From: Angiostrongylus vasorum
Lineage: Eukaryota; Nematoda; Chromadorea; Rhabditida; Metastrongylidae
DNA length: 64,000 nt
NCBI GenBank assembly: GCA_018806985.1
Contig: JADANN010000389.1
Coordinates: 1,364,001 to 1,428,000, forward strand
Reading direction: 5' to 3'
Shown here: positions 23,839-35,077 of the stretch, piece by piece
Numbering within the stretch: the first letter of the stretch is position 1
How the letters are laid out: each line of letters opens with the position of its first letter
The notes under the pieces: generated by a model
The model's database searches: none
What the model saw: the letters and a program-made list of their open reading frames with translations, nothing else
Told to the model about the DNA's origin: nothing
Made by a program: the position numbers and the translations under genes

Positions 23839-25918
23839 TCAGAAATTGATGCGAAGATACGGGGCCAGCTCGCCTGTGACTCTGGGCATTCCTCCCCTGC
23901 TATTCATTGTAGGGTTTTTTGGCATTTATCCAAAAAGCCTCAAGAATTTTGCGCGTTGGTGTTTTAGCCTCCTGTGCGAGGATATTGACTTTAACTTCGA
24001 AATCGTCTCCGATATGCTTTTTGTATCCTATGTGTGCTTAGTGGGGTACTTTGTCTTGCTTTTCATTTGCCATCTAGGTGTTCTTTTATACGAATACACA
24101 AGGGTTTGCCCTTTTCGCCAATATATTCATCTTCGCAATCACTACAAGAGATCAGGTATATCGTACCTGAACTCGTGCAATCACCGACGCTGTCGTAAGG
24201 GCAAATAACGCAATTTGTTGTTCCACATAGACGGTCATACAGGCGGTTACGAACTAACTGACGACGTAGAGTAGCCGGTGGTATTTCAACTATCGCTGCC
24301 GATTCCTTCTAGACCTGCCCTTCTTAAGCATCGTTTAATCGCTACGCTTACTTCATCGCTAATAAAGGGCAACATAAACGGGACTTTTTTTTGGCCAACT
24401 GTTTCGCTTGGGCGCGTCGCTCTCCTTCTAAACTTATCTCGTGGGATTACTATTTCGTAGCCATTGGAGATGGCTATTTGCCGAGCCAAGTCGCGCGATT
24501 CTTCCTTTAGTTCCCTACTTGTGCCCACAGAGGTGGCTATTCGAAACATGTTTCTCACGAGCGGCATCTTTGTGTGTGAAGGGTGGGAAGAAAGGAAATG
24601 AACGAGGATGTTCTTGTCACTTGGCTTTCGGTACCACTTTGTCATGTAACCGCTACTTGATAAGTTGATCTGAACGTTAAGAAATGAAAGCGAGGTCTCT
24701 TTCGGTTTCTCCTGGGTGAATTTAATATGCTCAGACTGCTCATTCAATAATTCAAAGCATTTGTCCATCTCCTCCTGAGTAGAGAGGATGACAAAACAAT
24801 CATCTATCTGCAGTAGAGTAGCTGCTGGAAGTCGATAACTGGGGCTTCTATTTTAGACATGAACGCAATGGCGAGAGTTGGTGCCAACCGCTGTCCCATT
24901 GCCAGCCTTCTCATTTGCGTGTAACACTTCCCAGACCATCTGGAGATCGAGCAGTTTAGGCACTCTTTTAAGAGAGCCATAAGCTGCTGAATAGACAAGC
25001 CATGAATGTGTATTCCTCTTTCATGTTTAACAAGAAGTTCGTGGATGGCTTGCATTGTGGAGTCATTCGATAGGTTGGTGTAGAGCGCGGAAACATCGAG
25101 TGACTCCATCATGTACGCGTTGTTAGAGACGCGTTACGTAGACGTTCTAGGAACATTTGGGTATTCGTGAGGTGAGATGGAATATGGTTAAGCAACTGGG
25201 TAATATTCGGCCTAGAAACCATGTTATTCTATCCGTAGGCCCGTCTACACAGCTGATAATAGGTCTAACCTTGTAGGAGAGTGGATTGATAGACGTGAGA
25301 TCATCAGCTGATACTAACTTATGTGTTTTAATAAGTAGGTATAGAACGGCACATGTTGGTCGATCCACTTTTAAATGCGAAGTAACGGATGGTTTTAAGC
25401 CCGCCGCCTTTGCTATTGTGACCCATCCATTAAGTTTTCGGTGTTGTCCTTTGTGTTCCTTTTTCAGACGATGGACGATAAAGGATAACATCACTAAGGT
25501 GTTCCTTCGTTATCTTAACATCTAACTGCCGAGGAATAACTACGAACTCTTCTACGTTATCACTAACTGGTAGTCTAATGGTCTTTGAATTTTCTAATTT
25601 CTCGTATACCACATTTTTTGCGCAGCTGTGAGGTTAGAGATATACTTTCTATCGCGATAGTGGGAAAGGGTTTTGAGAACATCGTCCGAAAACATGCGAA
25701 ACTTTGTATAAATTTTGACATTGGGGTCCTGCTGTCTTAAGAATGCTCTGGGGAAAGGAGATGGTGGTAATAGCGCCGTTTCTTCGTTTTTCATTTCTAT
25801 TTATTATTTCTTTTTTGGTCTTATAGCGCAGTCGATCTTGAAGTTCATACAAGCTGCATGCGATCCTAAGCACAGTTATTTTATAAATGGGTTGAGATGG
25901 TGAAAAACTTGGACCCAA
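23839..25918 (-). pseudogene. Broken RT/GIY-YIG polyprotein of Penelope-like element copy 2
   Basis: The N-terminal region is split over 25918-25649, 25794-25594 and 25612-25430, with RT at 25494-25147 and 25112-24804, then 24768-24286 and a decayed GIY-YIG part down to a stop at 23839-23841. Compared with copy 1, four bases are missing exactly in the codons for the YVDD box, giving LLYCR followed by a stop. The active site is therefore destroyed. Confidence 0.82.
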
Positions 25919-26227
25919 CCCCAGTAGTGAGAGCGCGTTGTAAGGTCATGCCTCCAGGTGCGGTGACCCTAGATATTCTTGTGCATTATCAACCTTAGCA
26001 CTACTCGTGAACACGGGCCGATCAAGTAAGTTACTTCATGTGGGGTGGTGCAGACATCAACCATATGCGACTATAATCGGCTGTTCTAACCTTCCTCATT
26101 GGAAGTCACGAAAAAAGTGATGTTTCGAGAAACTGTTGATCATGTAATTGCCAAAGAGTTTTTTGACTTTTTTGTCAGTGTTACTGAAGCGTTTGGCCTA
26201 GTAAATTGTATGTCAGTATACCCTTCC

Positions 26228-26265
26228 AGGCTCTGAAGAAGGCGATACTGCCGAAACGTCAGCTA
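26228..26265 (+). ncRNA. Hammerhead-like motif, 5' inverted terminal repeat of copy 2
   Basis: GGCT, CTGAAGA, A, GGC-loop-GCC, GAAAC, GTC, AGCT: stems I and II and both core boxes are intact, identical in plan to copy 1. It reads opposite to the element's coding strand. Confidence 0.5.
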
Positions 26266-26360
26266 CTGTTGTATTGTATTGTGTTTTTCTATGCAAGTAA
26301 ATGTATGCTGTTTAACAACCTCGCGATTGCTGAACAAGAAAACGACGCATTCATATTCCA

Positions 26361-27023
26361 GTGCCGAGGTTAATAGAAAGTCGATCCTAGGAACTAATGT
26401 TTTGCTTACATACTTCTACAGAAAAATGACGCTGTAAGCTTTTTTTCGTTTTTGACAAATTTGGGAAGTTGCTTTAAGCACTTCACCCACCGATAGTAAT
26501 ATAATCATCTGCCATCAGCCTATTTCCTTCAGGTTACCTCTCATCCACAGTTTTCTCTTGCTCCTTCATTTATTTAATGCGGAAATTATTTCCACTCATT
26601 ACATGAAGAGTAAGTAAATGTCAAAAGAGGAGCACTGCTTATAGATTGCGTCAAAATCGACAGATCGTATTCTGCTTAAGCCAGAGCAGCAGAAAAATCT
26701 GAGCTGAATAGATGAGCAAGATAGCACAAAAAATAACTCACAAGTCTTCACTTTTTTCAACAAATTTCGCCTTAGTCCCAGCCTTGTCCTGTAATGCTAA
26801 ATCTCACAATGTCCTGAATCCCAGACAGCCCCCTAGATCTACTTCAACAAAAATTTTTTGCTAGTGTGTGGAACTATTTGGTGTGCTGAATTAATGGCCC
26901 TGGGCAAGTCACTATTGTGGAACATTTTTTCCGAAGGTCTCAGTATGGTCTGGCCTCTGAACCGGACTGAAATGAATGGTTAGATCAGAGTCGAAAATCG
27001 TCTTGATGATGGAATGATTTCAG
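26361..27023. other. Non-coding stretch, nothing recognised
   Basis: AT-rich sequence between Penelope-like element copy 2 and the exon at 27024. No repeat match noticed. Confidence 0.3.
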
Positions 27024-27176
27024 AATTTAGTCGCTTATTTCGCGCGTCGCGCTGACGAATCCGACAATGCCGAGTGGTCGGCGATCACTGTGTTGGCTGA
27101 AGATCTTCTATGCACCGTGTGTGACTGTATTCGCAAGAACAAACCCCTAAATCGTTGTGTGCTTGCACGGATTAAG
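27024..27176 (+). CDS. Internal exon of an unrecognised gene
   Basis: Acceptor GATTTCAG and donor AAG/GTGATT bound 51 codons in phase 0. The peptide is typical coding sequence (LVAYFARRADESDNAEWSAI, later LLCTVCDCIRKNKPLNRCVL), and base composition is GC-richer than the flanks. No neighbouring exon could be joined and no family is recognised. Helical, soluble appearance. Confidence 0.55.
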
Positions 27177-27295
27177 GTGATTGTTGGCGTTTTTCCGTGT
27201 GGCACTAACGCTTAACACATAAGCGGCCGTATGCAGTGATTTCAATGCATCAAATTCTCCTGCTTTTTTTGGTTATGTTCACCCTTTGCCTAACA

Positions 27296-27523
27296 CTAGA
27301 GACCAAAATATGACTCCAGCCTATTAGCAAGTACTGTAGTCGAAAAATCTGATAAAGCTTCGTTAGCATGTGCAATGGTTAAAAGTAGCGAATTAGTATG
27401 GTAGACAATTTTCAAACAATGTACGTTGTAGGAACTAAACAAGAAAGCCAAGGAAGCGACTATGCACTCGGAGTTGGAAGCTAAAACAGCGGTTTGTTGA
27501 TTTGCTACTAGGTTAATCCTCAA
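27296..27523 (-). CDS. Hypothetical open frame, weak
   Basis: A 75-codon minus-strand frame (ATG to TAG) reads reasonably protein-like (ANQQTAVLASNSECIVASLA). No splice sites support it and composition is AT-rich. It may be chance. Confidence 0.2.
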   Translation of the reverse strand: MRINLVANQQTAVLASNSECIVASLAFLFSSYNVHCLKIVYHTNSLLLTIAHANEALSDFSTTVLANRLESYFGL

Positions 27524-27529
27524 TCACCT

Positions 27530-28035
27530 TCTTCGTCTAGGATTCTAGCTCTTTGAAGAGATATCGGGCTGGTTATTGTGACACTACGTGGTGGTAGATA
27601 GGATGCTGACTGTGAACTAAAGCTACCATGCGATTACCGTAAAGCGGTGGTGGGCTTAGAGATCTACTCTCTGTCTCCACTATGATGAATTGCCTTATAT
27701 GTACCTGACACAAGGATTTATATTCACACATAAGTGGTTTGGTGTACATACACAAACGCTAATTGTATTCAGTACACCCGTTCGGTTCTGCCACGCACCT
27801 GAAATTTACAGAGTGGGAATCTCACGGAGGACGACTCCATGTCCACCTCAGACAAATAAGCTGTACTTTTAAAATGGAAGACTACCATTAGGAATAGGCA
27901 ACTTCTACAGTAGAGTCCAGCAGACATCGGATGTGTACGCTTTCAGCAAAACGAAATTGAAAATACATGAGCTCATGTGGAAGGTATGTGCTCTTCGTGT
28001 CCAGTGGTTGAGCGGTGCAACAGAATTCCGACTCT
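27530..28035. other. Non-coding stretch, nothing recognised
   Basis: No exon or repeat that I can support. Confidence 0.3.
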
Positions 28036-28039
28036 CGAT

Positions 28040-28245
28040 TGGGACAGATGACACCTTAGTGTTGTGATCATATTCAGAGCACCTTTTTTACATGTTCCAA
28101 CGTTACATGTTGTGCGCGTCCTAGCACTTTTGAATCTGATTCGTTTCCTCGCATCCACAATTCACCAACGTCTTCGGGTTTTACGTGTGGATTCGGTAGC
28201 TGCTTGAGAATTTTGATCTTCTTTATGGAAGTCACTGAATGCTGG
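28040..28245 (-). repeat. Repeat D, 3' part
   Basis: The complement contains gatgcgaggaaacgaatcag and a block ending catgtaaaaa, matching the plus-strand copy at 58300-58455 (gaatgcgaggaaacgaatcc). Confidence 0.6.
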
Positions 28246-28249
28246 TTGA

Positions 28250-28800
28250 GTCGACGCTGGGAGGAATCCTGGTATAGCCCTCCTACGGCATTCCCAGATC
28301 TCCAATATAGGCAGTCGTCAGATTGGTGGGCTCTAGGTTGATTCGAACTAGTGTTTTGCGCTTACTTATCAGCATCATTACCACCGCACTATCTAATACC
28401 ACTGGCAGATGACACAGATTGATTGTTAAACCAGGACCAAGATTATACCAGGTATGGAAAATACGCAGACGTGCGTATTCAGTGACTGTTGACTGATCTT
28501 CAATAAACACATGTTCGATGAAGAATTATGGATCGTATTTTTTTCAGAGGAAGACTCGGGAAACCTGTACCCGTAAAAAATGAATATACCAACGGAAAGG
28601 ATTATATAACACGTGTTTTAGTGCGATTAGACATGAAAGCGTGCCTTTTTTTCGCATGTCATTGAGTATTTGAGTATTCTGCATGGTTTACTCTCAATAA
28701 ATGCTTCATCGTATGTATAAAAAGTTTGCAGGATACAATTACACATTTCATAAATGAATAACTACATGTAGAAATCGGCCACATTAATTAATTACATGCA
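28250..28800. other. Non-coding stretch, nothing recognised
   Basis: A minus-strand open frame at 28283-28510 has no further support. Confidence 0.25.
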
Positions 28801-28802
28801 GA

Positions 28803-29097
28803 GTTGTGGTGAAAGGAGTCCGGCATTTCCATCAGGAAGCCCAGCTAAGAGTAAACCAGTACTAGAATCGACCACCATCCTGGTATTAAAGTCGCATGGT
28901 GGCAAATCTCCCTCTCATCTACAAGGGCTGCCACTGCCTGTGGTGGTGCAGACCTGCAGCAGACGTTCGCCAGGCTGATCTCGGAACTCGAAGGAACCAC
29001 AATAGCTAAACCAGCAAATTTCCGAAAAATGGTGATTATGCTGGAACCCGCACAACCAGTGAGGACGGGCCATTCAAGTGTCAAGTAAGCAAGTATC
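28803..29097 (+). repeat. Repeat C, 5'-truncated
   Basis: Starts in the family middle (aggaagcccagctaagagta) and reaches the 3' end gaggacgggccattcaagtg followed by caagtaagcaag. Confidence 0.7.
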
Positions 29098-29399
29098 AAG
29101 AGTTGTTTCGTGGCTGTCTGTAGAAAGAGCGGGCACGCTCTGGAATAAAAGTCGAGGTGAATACCGATAGCTGACTTCGGTCATTTCTTCATACGAAGGT
29201 GATGCCTTGAAGTGCCGCATTTTAGGGCGTATCGTCAATAGACGAATTCGTAGGACAGGTTGCTTTTGTAAATTGTGTAATACAAAGAATGCCGCATGCC
29301 GTTTTTTGCTCTCATCCCTTCCTACTTTAAGCTGCTTTCCATTTGAAAGAATATAAATCGTGAGGTAAAAAAAGGAGAAGGAACGCAGTGTGAACTGAA

Positions 29400-29560
29400 A
29401 TTGGACACCATAGCGTCCATTAAGCTCTTTACGGGTTTAATAGGGACACTTCTGCACTTCTTCATTAACCATGCTCTCTATTGTGCACTCTCGCTTTATC
29501 AGCAACTTCCTCCCACTGCAAAATGATCTCTTTCAAAAGCGTTTTTTTTCGTAAATTAAC
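29400..29560 (-). repeat. Repeat E fragment, decayed coding sequence
   Basis: The minus strand encodes LLIKRECTIESMVNEEVQKC interrupted by stops. This matches LLLKRVCSIESIVSEGVQKY at 47.3 kb, so both derive from one dispersed coding element of unknown class. Confidence 0.45.
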
Positions 29561-29874
29561 ACGGGTGGATCTCCGTTCCACACTTTACCGGTAAACCAGT
29601 GAATCGGCGGGACACCATTTCGTGTCACACCGTCGTCAGTGTGCTAGGAGAGGTTTACGCTCAACAGGTTCACCTTCCTTGAAACTAGTGGTCGGGGAAG
29701 TTCACCGCTATCGAGGCCCATCCATAGGTGAGAACTACCGTAGCATAAGCCTTTGTCGACGCGAACGGCTGCTATGTCTTCCCTGTATGTCGTTCTATGC
29801 AAAGTTACACTACTTATTCTTATGCTTCTATTTCCCTCCGTAGATATTTTTTAAAACTAAAATGATATTTAACG

Positions 29875-29965
29875 GCTGAGACACAGGCGAAACGAAAGAC
29901 TCGCATGGTTTGGTGGTGAACGCTTTACCTCCCGGATTTTGCAAATATCTCAGCAACATTGTAGT
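29875..29965 (+). repeat. B1 repeat, internally deleted
   Basis: gagacacaggcgaaacgaaa and ggtttggtggtgaacgct are joined to attttgcaaatatctcagca; the middle with the B box is gone. Confidence 0.6.
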
Positions 29966-30259
29966 TATGAAATGATATTTTCCCGCCTTTTATTTGTGTT
30001 GGGGTCGTACCTTGGTTGTTAGGGTAAAGGCTACTTCGAGAGTGAATGGAAGTCGATGTAGTAAAGTATTTTCACAAGTGTATTAACTGCCACAAATTCA
30101 AACGGTGTAAGGTATTATGACCCAATTTCGTTGAGTCAGAGTAGTGGGAATCGTATTCAAGCTTTGTCCTTTTGATTTGTAAACGTTGACACAACGTCTT
30201 TCAGAGTCCTATTCATGCCAACTGATCTCCATCATATGAGGGATCCCGATAGCCAGTTA

Positions 30260-33200
30260 GTCGAGAGGCTACGTGGCGCGTCTCCTCCCTGGCGGACAGG
30301 GGGCTAATCGCGGAGCAAAGGCGACCTTTGCTTCCCTGAGACGTAGGTGGATTCAGGAGATGGACTCTCTGTTTCTGCTTCGCCGATTTGGCACATATTT
30401 TCTATATTTGCGAGGCGTATTCATGCACGCGTGTGTGGGTACGTTCTAGTTTATGCGGATTGCATTCTACTAGTCAATTCGGTCAAAATCCTGCAATCAA
30501 GTGACAAGGAAGTATATGGGAGGCGGTTAGGAGTCGCCTCCAACAAATAAGCTCCATGTCCACTCTGGGAAAGCCTGGCAAGCTATCCGTGAGTATACCC
30601 AGTTCCCACGTTAAGAGCCCAGCAAGCTATACATGGGTACCAAAAAAGGTAAAAACAGTAAAAGAAACGGGCCTCATTCCCCCTGACCCCGAAAGAGCCT
30701 CAATTCGGCAACGTTGGGTAGGACGAATACGGAGAGACTGCTAAAATCTCAGGGCCAATGGAAGCTGCCTGGATCACGAAGAACTAAGGTGACGATCTGT
30801 ACCTAAAATGCACGTACACTTGCATCCCAGTCCTCGACAGAAGACTTGCTCGGAACATGGGACAGTAGAGGAGTCGGCTGCGTCGGCGTTCTCGTCAATA
30901 CGAGTTTGTCCATGAACATCGATTCATTCGAACAATTAACAACCCGAATCGGACGTTTGCGATTAAAAAGCATTGGAGATTTTAACGCTAAGATTGGATC
31001 AAGAAGAATGTCTGAAGAACGTCACATTGGGACCCACGGATTAGAATGAAACGAATATGGTGAACGGCACTCTCAGTTTATCATGACAACCAACACCATC
31101 CATGGTAACTCGAAATTCCAAGAGCCCCGCCCTCAAAGCTGGACGTGCGAGTCTCCCAATGGAGAGTACCATAACGAAATAGACCACATCATAGTAAATA
31201 GAAGGTTTTGCCTAACCGATGTCGCTGTTGTCCCGAAATTCTGCACGGGATCCGACCATCGCCTGCTTCGTGCAAGATTCTAATTCTCGCGGTAAGGAGA
31301 AAAAAGTCGCTGAATTCAAAAACCGAAATCCCAGAACTACCACAAACAGGGACTTATTCAATTCATTACTCCGCTGTTGGGAAGATGCTGTTATCGACAA
31401 CATCGACGAGGAATACGATCGGCTATTTCAACATCTTCACGTTAGCACTTTGAAAACTCACAGTTCCAAAGTCATCAAGAGACGTCTGTCTCCAGAAACG
31501 TTCTAGCTCCGCCAGCGTGGAATCGCATGAGCTGCAGGCAACCGCAAACCAACGTCAGAACTTGCAAAACAGTGCAGACAGGCGATAAAAGATCTTAAAG
31601 AGAGAAGAGCAGCAGTAATGGTCGAATCTGCAGAGGCTGGGAAAAGCATTCGCAAAGTCCGCCGAAGCTTCGCCAGTTACAAGATCAAGATGATTGCACT
31701 CCGACGCCCAGATGGAGCAGTTACAGCGTCAAGAGAGGCAATAGAGAAAATCATTGACGAATACTACTTCGATCTCTTCAATAGCCACGTCTACCTTCCG
31801 TCATATGAAATAAAGGAGGATGGATATGTTGTACCACCGGTTCTCCCTTCCGAAATCCGACGTGCCATTTCGTCGGTGAAAAATCGAACAACACTAGACC
31901 AGGACAGGATAGGATCAGAACACCTGAAGAACATTCAACCAGTCCTCGTAAGCACACTTGTTCGACTCTTCACACGTTAGTTGTCTGAATGCAAGGTCCC
32001 TACTCAATGGAAAACCAGCAAGACCGTGTTGTTGTTCAAGAAGGGTGAGCTACACGATATCGGCAACTATCGCCCAATCTGCTTGCTGTCTGTCGTCTAC
32101 AAAGTTTTCACTCGAGTCATCCTAAACAGGATTGACAGAACACTGGACGCAGGACAACCATGTAAGCAAGCAGGGTTTTGAAAAGGATTTAGTACCATGG
32201 ACCACATCCACACGATAACAAAGCTCATTGAGGTATAGCGAGAGTACAAAAGACCGCTCTGCCTCATTTTCATCGATTTAGAAGGCCTTTGACTTAATTG
32301 AAATAGAAGCAGTCATGGAAACCTTTGATAGTCAAGGAGTCCCTACTCAGTACATAAAGGTTTTTCGTGAGCTGTACAAAGATTTCACAAGCAAGATATC
32401 ACTATTCTACAACGATATTATCATTGATGTCGAAAGAGGGGTTAGGCAAGCCGATGCCATCTCACCAAAATTATTTACCGCCACCCTCCAGAATGTCATG
32501 CGAACATTGGAATGGGATAATATGGAAGTGGAAATCGATGTTCGGCAGTAACACCATCTTCGTTTTGCTGATGACATCGTCTTTATAACACCAAACATTA
32601 GCGAAGCGGAGCGTGTTTGTCGACTTTGATAGAGCCCGTGGAAAGATTGGTCTTCGACTAAACCTTACAAAAACGATGTTCATAAGGAACGGATTGGTTT
32701 CGTTTGCCCCATTCATGCTCAACGGAACGAATGTCTCCTAATGCTCCAGTTATGTCTACCTACGGGGAAAACAAAATGTTGAAGGACTTAGTTCCACAGT
32801 TGAGCAGAGGGGAAACGAGAGGCTTGTGGAGCTTTTAAGAGCATCAAGAATGTAGTGAACAGAACAAAGAACACCCGACTCCTTGTTCGCCTTTTCGACT
32901 CAACGGCACTTCCTGCCCCTAACGTATGCGTCAGAAACCTGGTCGCTGTGCGAGCAGGCTGAATGATCAGTCAGCGTTATCCAACGCGCAGTCGAAAGGA
33001 CGATGCTAGGAGTATTCCGTTTCACACAAGTAAGGGATGGGATCCGAAGCTCCGACCTGCGTCAACGATCAAAAAATCAGAGATGCATTTCTGAACGCCA
33101 AACGGTCGAAGATAAGGTAGGCCGGACACGTAATGCGTATGAATGACAACCGACGGACAAGAACCGTTAGGGATTGGATCCGTCAGGATGTTAAACGCAC

Positions 33201-33430
33201 TGCAGGAAGACCACCGACTCGATGGTCAGAGTTCTTTACGAAAAGCCTAGAAGAAAGTCATGATGCTCGATGAGTGCGTAGAGCGAGCAGAACCCATTAG
33301 GCTACTCTTGCGCGAGACAGAGAAAAATGGAAGATTTACTGGTGCCCGCTCGAGTCACTCAACGATCAACGGGACTACAGGTGAAACAGGTGATACAGGT
33401 GACTCTTGCCAAATTGCCTTAGATTGGCTG
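30260..33430 (+). mobile_element. RTE-type non-LTR retroelement B, longest copy
   Basis: A 5' untranslated block (30260-30800) is shared with copies A and C. The endonuclease follows (30846-31283) with GDFNAKIGS and ESPNGEYHNEIDHIIVNRRF and the terminal GSDHRLLRA, then RT over 31618-32610 with DIGNYRPICLLSVVYKVF, IDLEKAFD-like and FADDIVFITPNI. The 3' part reaches the repeated caggtgatacaggtga tail at about 33400. Stops and frameshifts (for example TAG at 31978 and 32526) interrupt the frame. RTE elements insert by target-primed reverse transcription and often end in short simple repeats. Confidence 0.88.
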
Positions 33431-33815
33431 TTGTTGATATGGTCTGCGGTTAAAAGGATTGAGTGGCTTCAAAAAAGCGATTTAACCCAACTATTAGCAA
33501 AAGGTGCCCATTTTACCGCTTGGTTCATTGTAAAACCTAATATTTCGCGTTCTCTTAATATCCACTTCAGAAAGTTTATTATTTTAAATAACCAACTATC
33601 ACATAGTCATCGCTTCAAACACATCACGGCATGGCTTCGACGGTGGTATGTGGTCTGAAACAAAACTTAAAATCGTAAGAACATTTGGATCAATTTTTTT
33701 AATTTTTTTCTTATTTGTCCACATTATTGACGATTATCAACTAAATGCTATATTTCTGAAGCTCACCAAGTCTCCACATGGTACACAATAATTTTAAATG
33801 CTTTCCTGAAGGCAG
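33431..33815. other. Non-coding stretch, nothing recognised
   Basis: The 132-codon plus frame at 33260-33658 starts in RTE 3' sequence and is not a supported gene. Confidence 0.3.
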
Positions 33816-33821
33816 AGAAAG

Positions 33822-34065
33822 CTCGTAGCGTAGTAGTTAAAGATGTCTTCCAATACACACACTTTTCCTGGTTCGATCTCCCGCTCCATTCCTATGAAGC
33901 CATGCATGACGCCGGGGTCTGCAAATTGATGTGGGCAGACAGAAACCCTGACTTGAAACATCGGTAGGCCATCACAAGTCAGTGTATAGACGAGATATGC
34001 ATTCCGTCATCTATGCTACGATTGAATGCACGGCGCATCCCTAAAGGAGACCACGTGACTTTAAG
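33822..34065 (+). mobile_element. SINE-A relative, strongly diverged
   Basis: The head tcgtagcgtagtagttaaag and ctggttcgatctcccgc resemble A and B boxes; gaaacatcggtaggccatca marks the family body. Confidence 0.55.
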
Positions 34066-34261
34066 CATCTCCGATGGGAACGGTATGCTAATATGCTAAA
34101 GCTAGGTGCTTTCGCATTGAACTTTTTTCTTCGCTGAAAGCATGGACGACGCTCCACACACTGAGAAGACTAGTGCCAGTTAAAATCACACGAAGACCAG
34201 CATAATAATGGTAAAGAGGTCCACAAAGGTTCAGAAAGCTGTACAATCATAGAGATAAAAG

Positions 34262-34530
34262 AGATGAAACTCTCGGTGTTGATCAACCCATGGGGGGTTG
34301 CTCCATCCATTCGACTTCATCGAGTATCGTTAACGGTGATTGAATCTCTTTCTCGGCTATAGAATAACTTGCAGTGAAAGACCGTTCAGTACTGCAATGA
34401 TTCTAGAAAAGTCTGGCACCAAGTTTGCTCTTTGCTCACTCCGGAAAGATGGAAGGCTTCGTGAGCACAGGACGCCGAATCGAACAAACGGCCATCTGTG
34501 CATCGGAGGGCACCGCCACACGCATCCCAG
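34262..34530 (-). mobile_element. SINE-A relative, strongly diverged
   Basis: The complement starts gaaactctcggtgttgatca and contains cattcgacttcatcgagtat; the head end is near gcaccgccacacgc. Confidence 0.5.
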
Positions 34531-34557
34531 TCGATGTGATACATCATGTAAACATGG

Positions 34558-34625
34558 GTATGTATATATACATATATGTGTATATATTTATATATATATA
34601 TACAAATGTATACATACGCGTGTAT
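34558..34625. repeat. TA-rich simple repeat
   Basis: Imperfect (TA/TG)n tract with blocks such as tatatttatatatatatata. Confidence 0.8.
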
Positions 34626-34689
34626 GTGTAGCTATAAATGAGCTCATATATTCGACTAGGCCATGTTTTCAACATAGCTAGTCGAAATA

Positions 34690-35077
34690 TGAAATGTCGT
34701 CAATTTATGAACTTTTGAGGGCTTATATTTCGCGGACAACTTCCTATCTTCCCAGCACAGTTTAAAAAATTTGAGAGTCATATTGTTAAATCTTTATATG
34801 TTAGAGGTAAAGATATGTTTTTTAAAGCGAATTTGAAGAGCCCGTTCTAGTCTATCCTATCCATCCCACAAATCTTTAATCTTTCCATGTCTTCATATTC
34901 GTACTTCTATGAGGAAATAGAAAACCACACCATTGATTTCAAGTAATACCAAAACCTTCTTTGAAATCAGCATCAGGTAAAGAGTTACAATTAGTGCTAA
35001 ACATTTAACGAAACACCAACTCGAATAGGTCTTTGAGTTGAAACTAGCTCAGTGACTTCTAAAAAAGAAAAAAAAGC
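34690..35077. other. Downstream flank of the 35-kb gene
   Basis: AT-rich, no exon identified; contains the 3' region of the minus-strand gene ending at 35078. Confidence 0.3.

Larger units (their letters stand above)
23525..26360 (-). mobile_element. Penelope-like retroelement, copy 2, with inverted terminal repeats
   Basis: The minus-strand coding part (25918-23839) lies between two copies of the same terminal repeat in opposite orientation: 23525-23830 (minus sense) and about 26060-26360 (plus sense). Both hold the ctgacgtttcggcagtatcg block or its complement. This copy extends further 5' than copy 1. Inverted terminal repeats are one of the known configurations of Penelope-like elements. 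Confidence 0.82.

Noticed and set aside
24441..24668. Plus-strand frames repeated at 1.6 and 24.4 kb as a conserved gene
   Set aside because: Antisense of the Penelope-like RT, conserved only because the element is.
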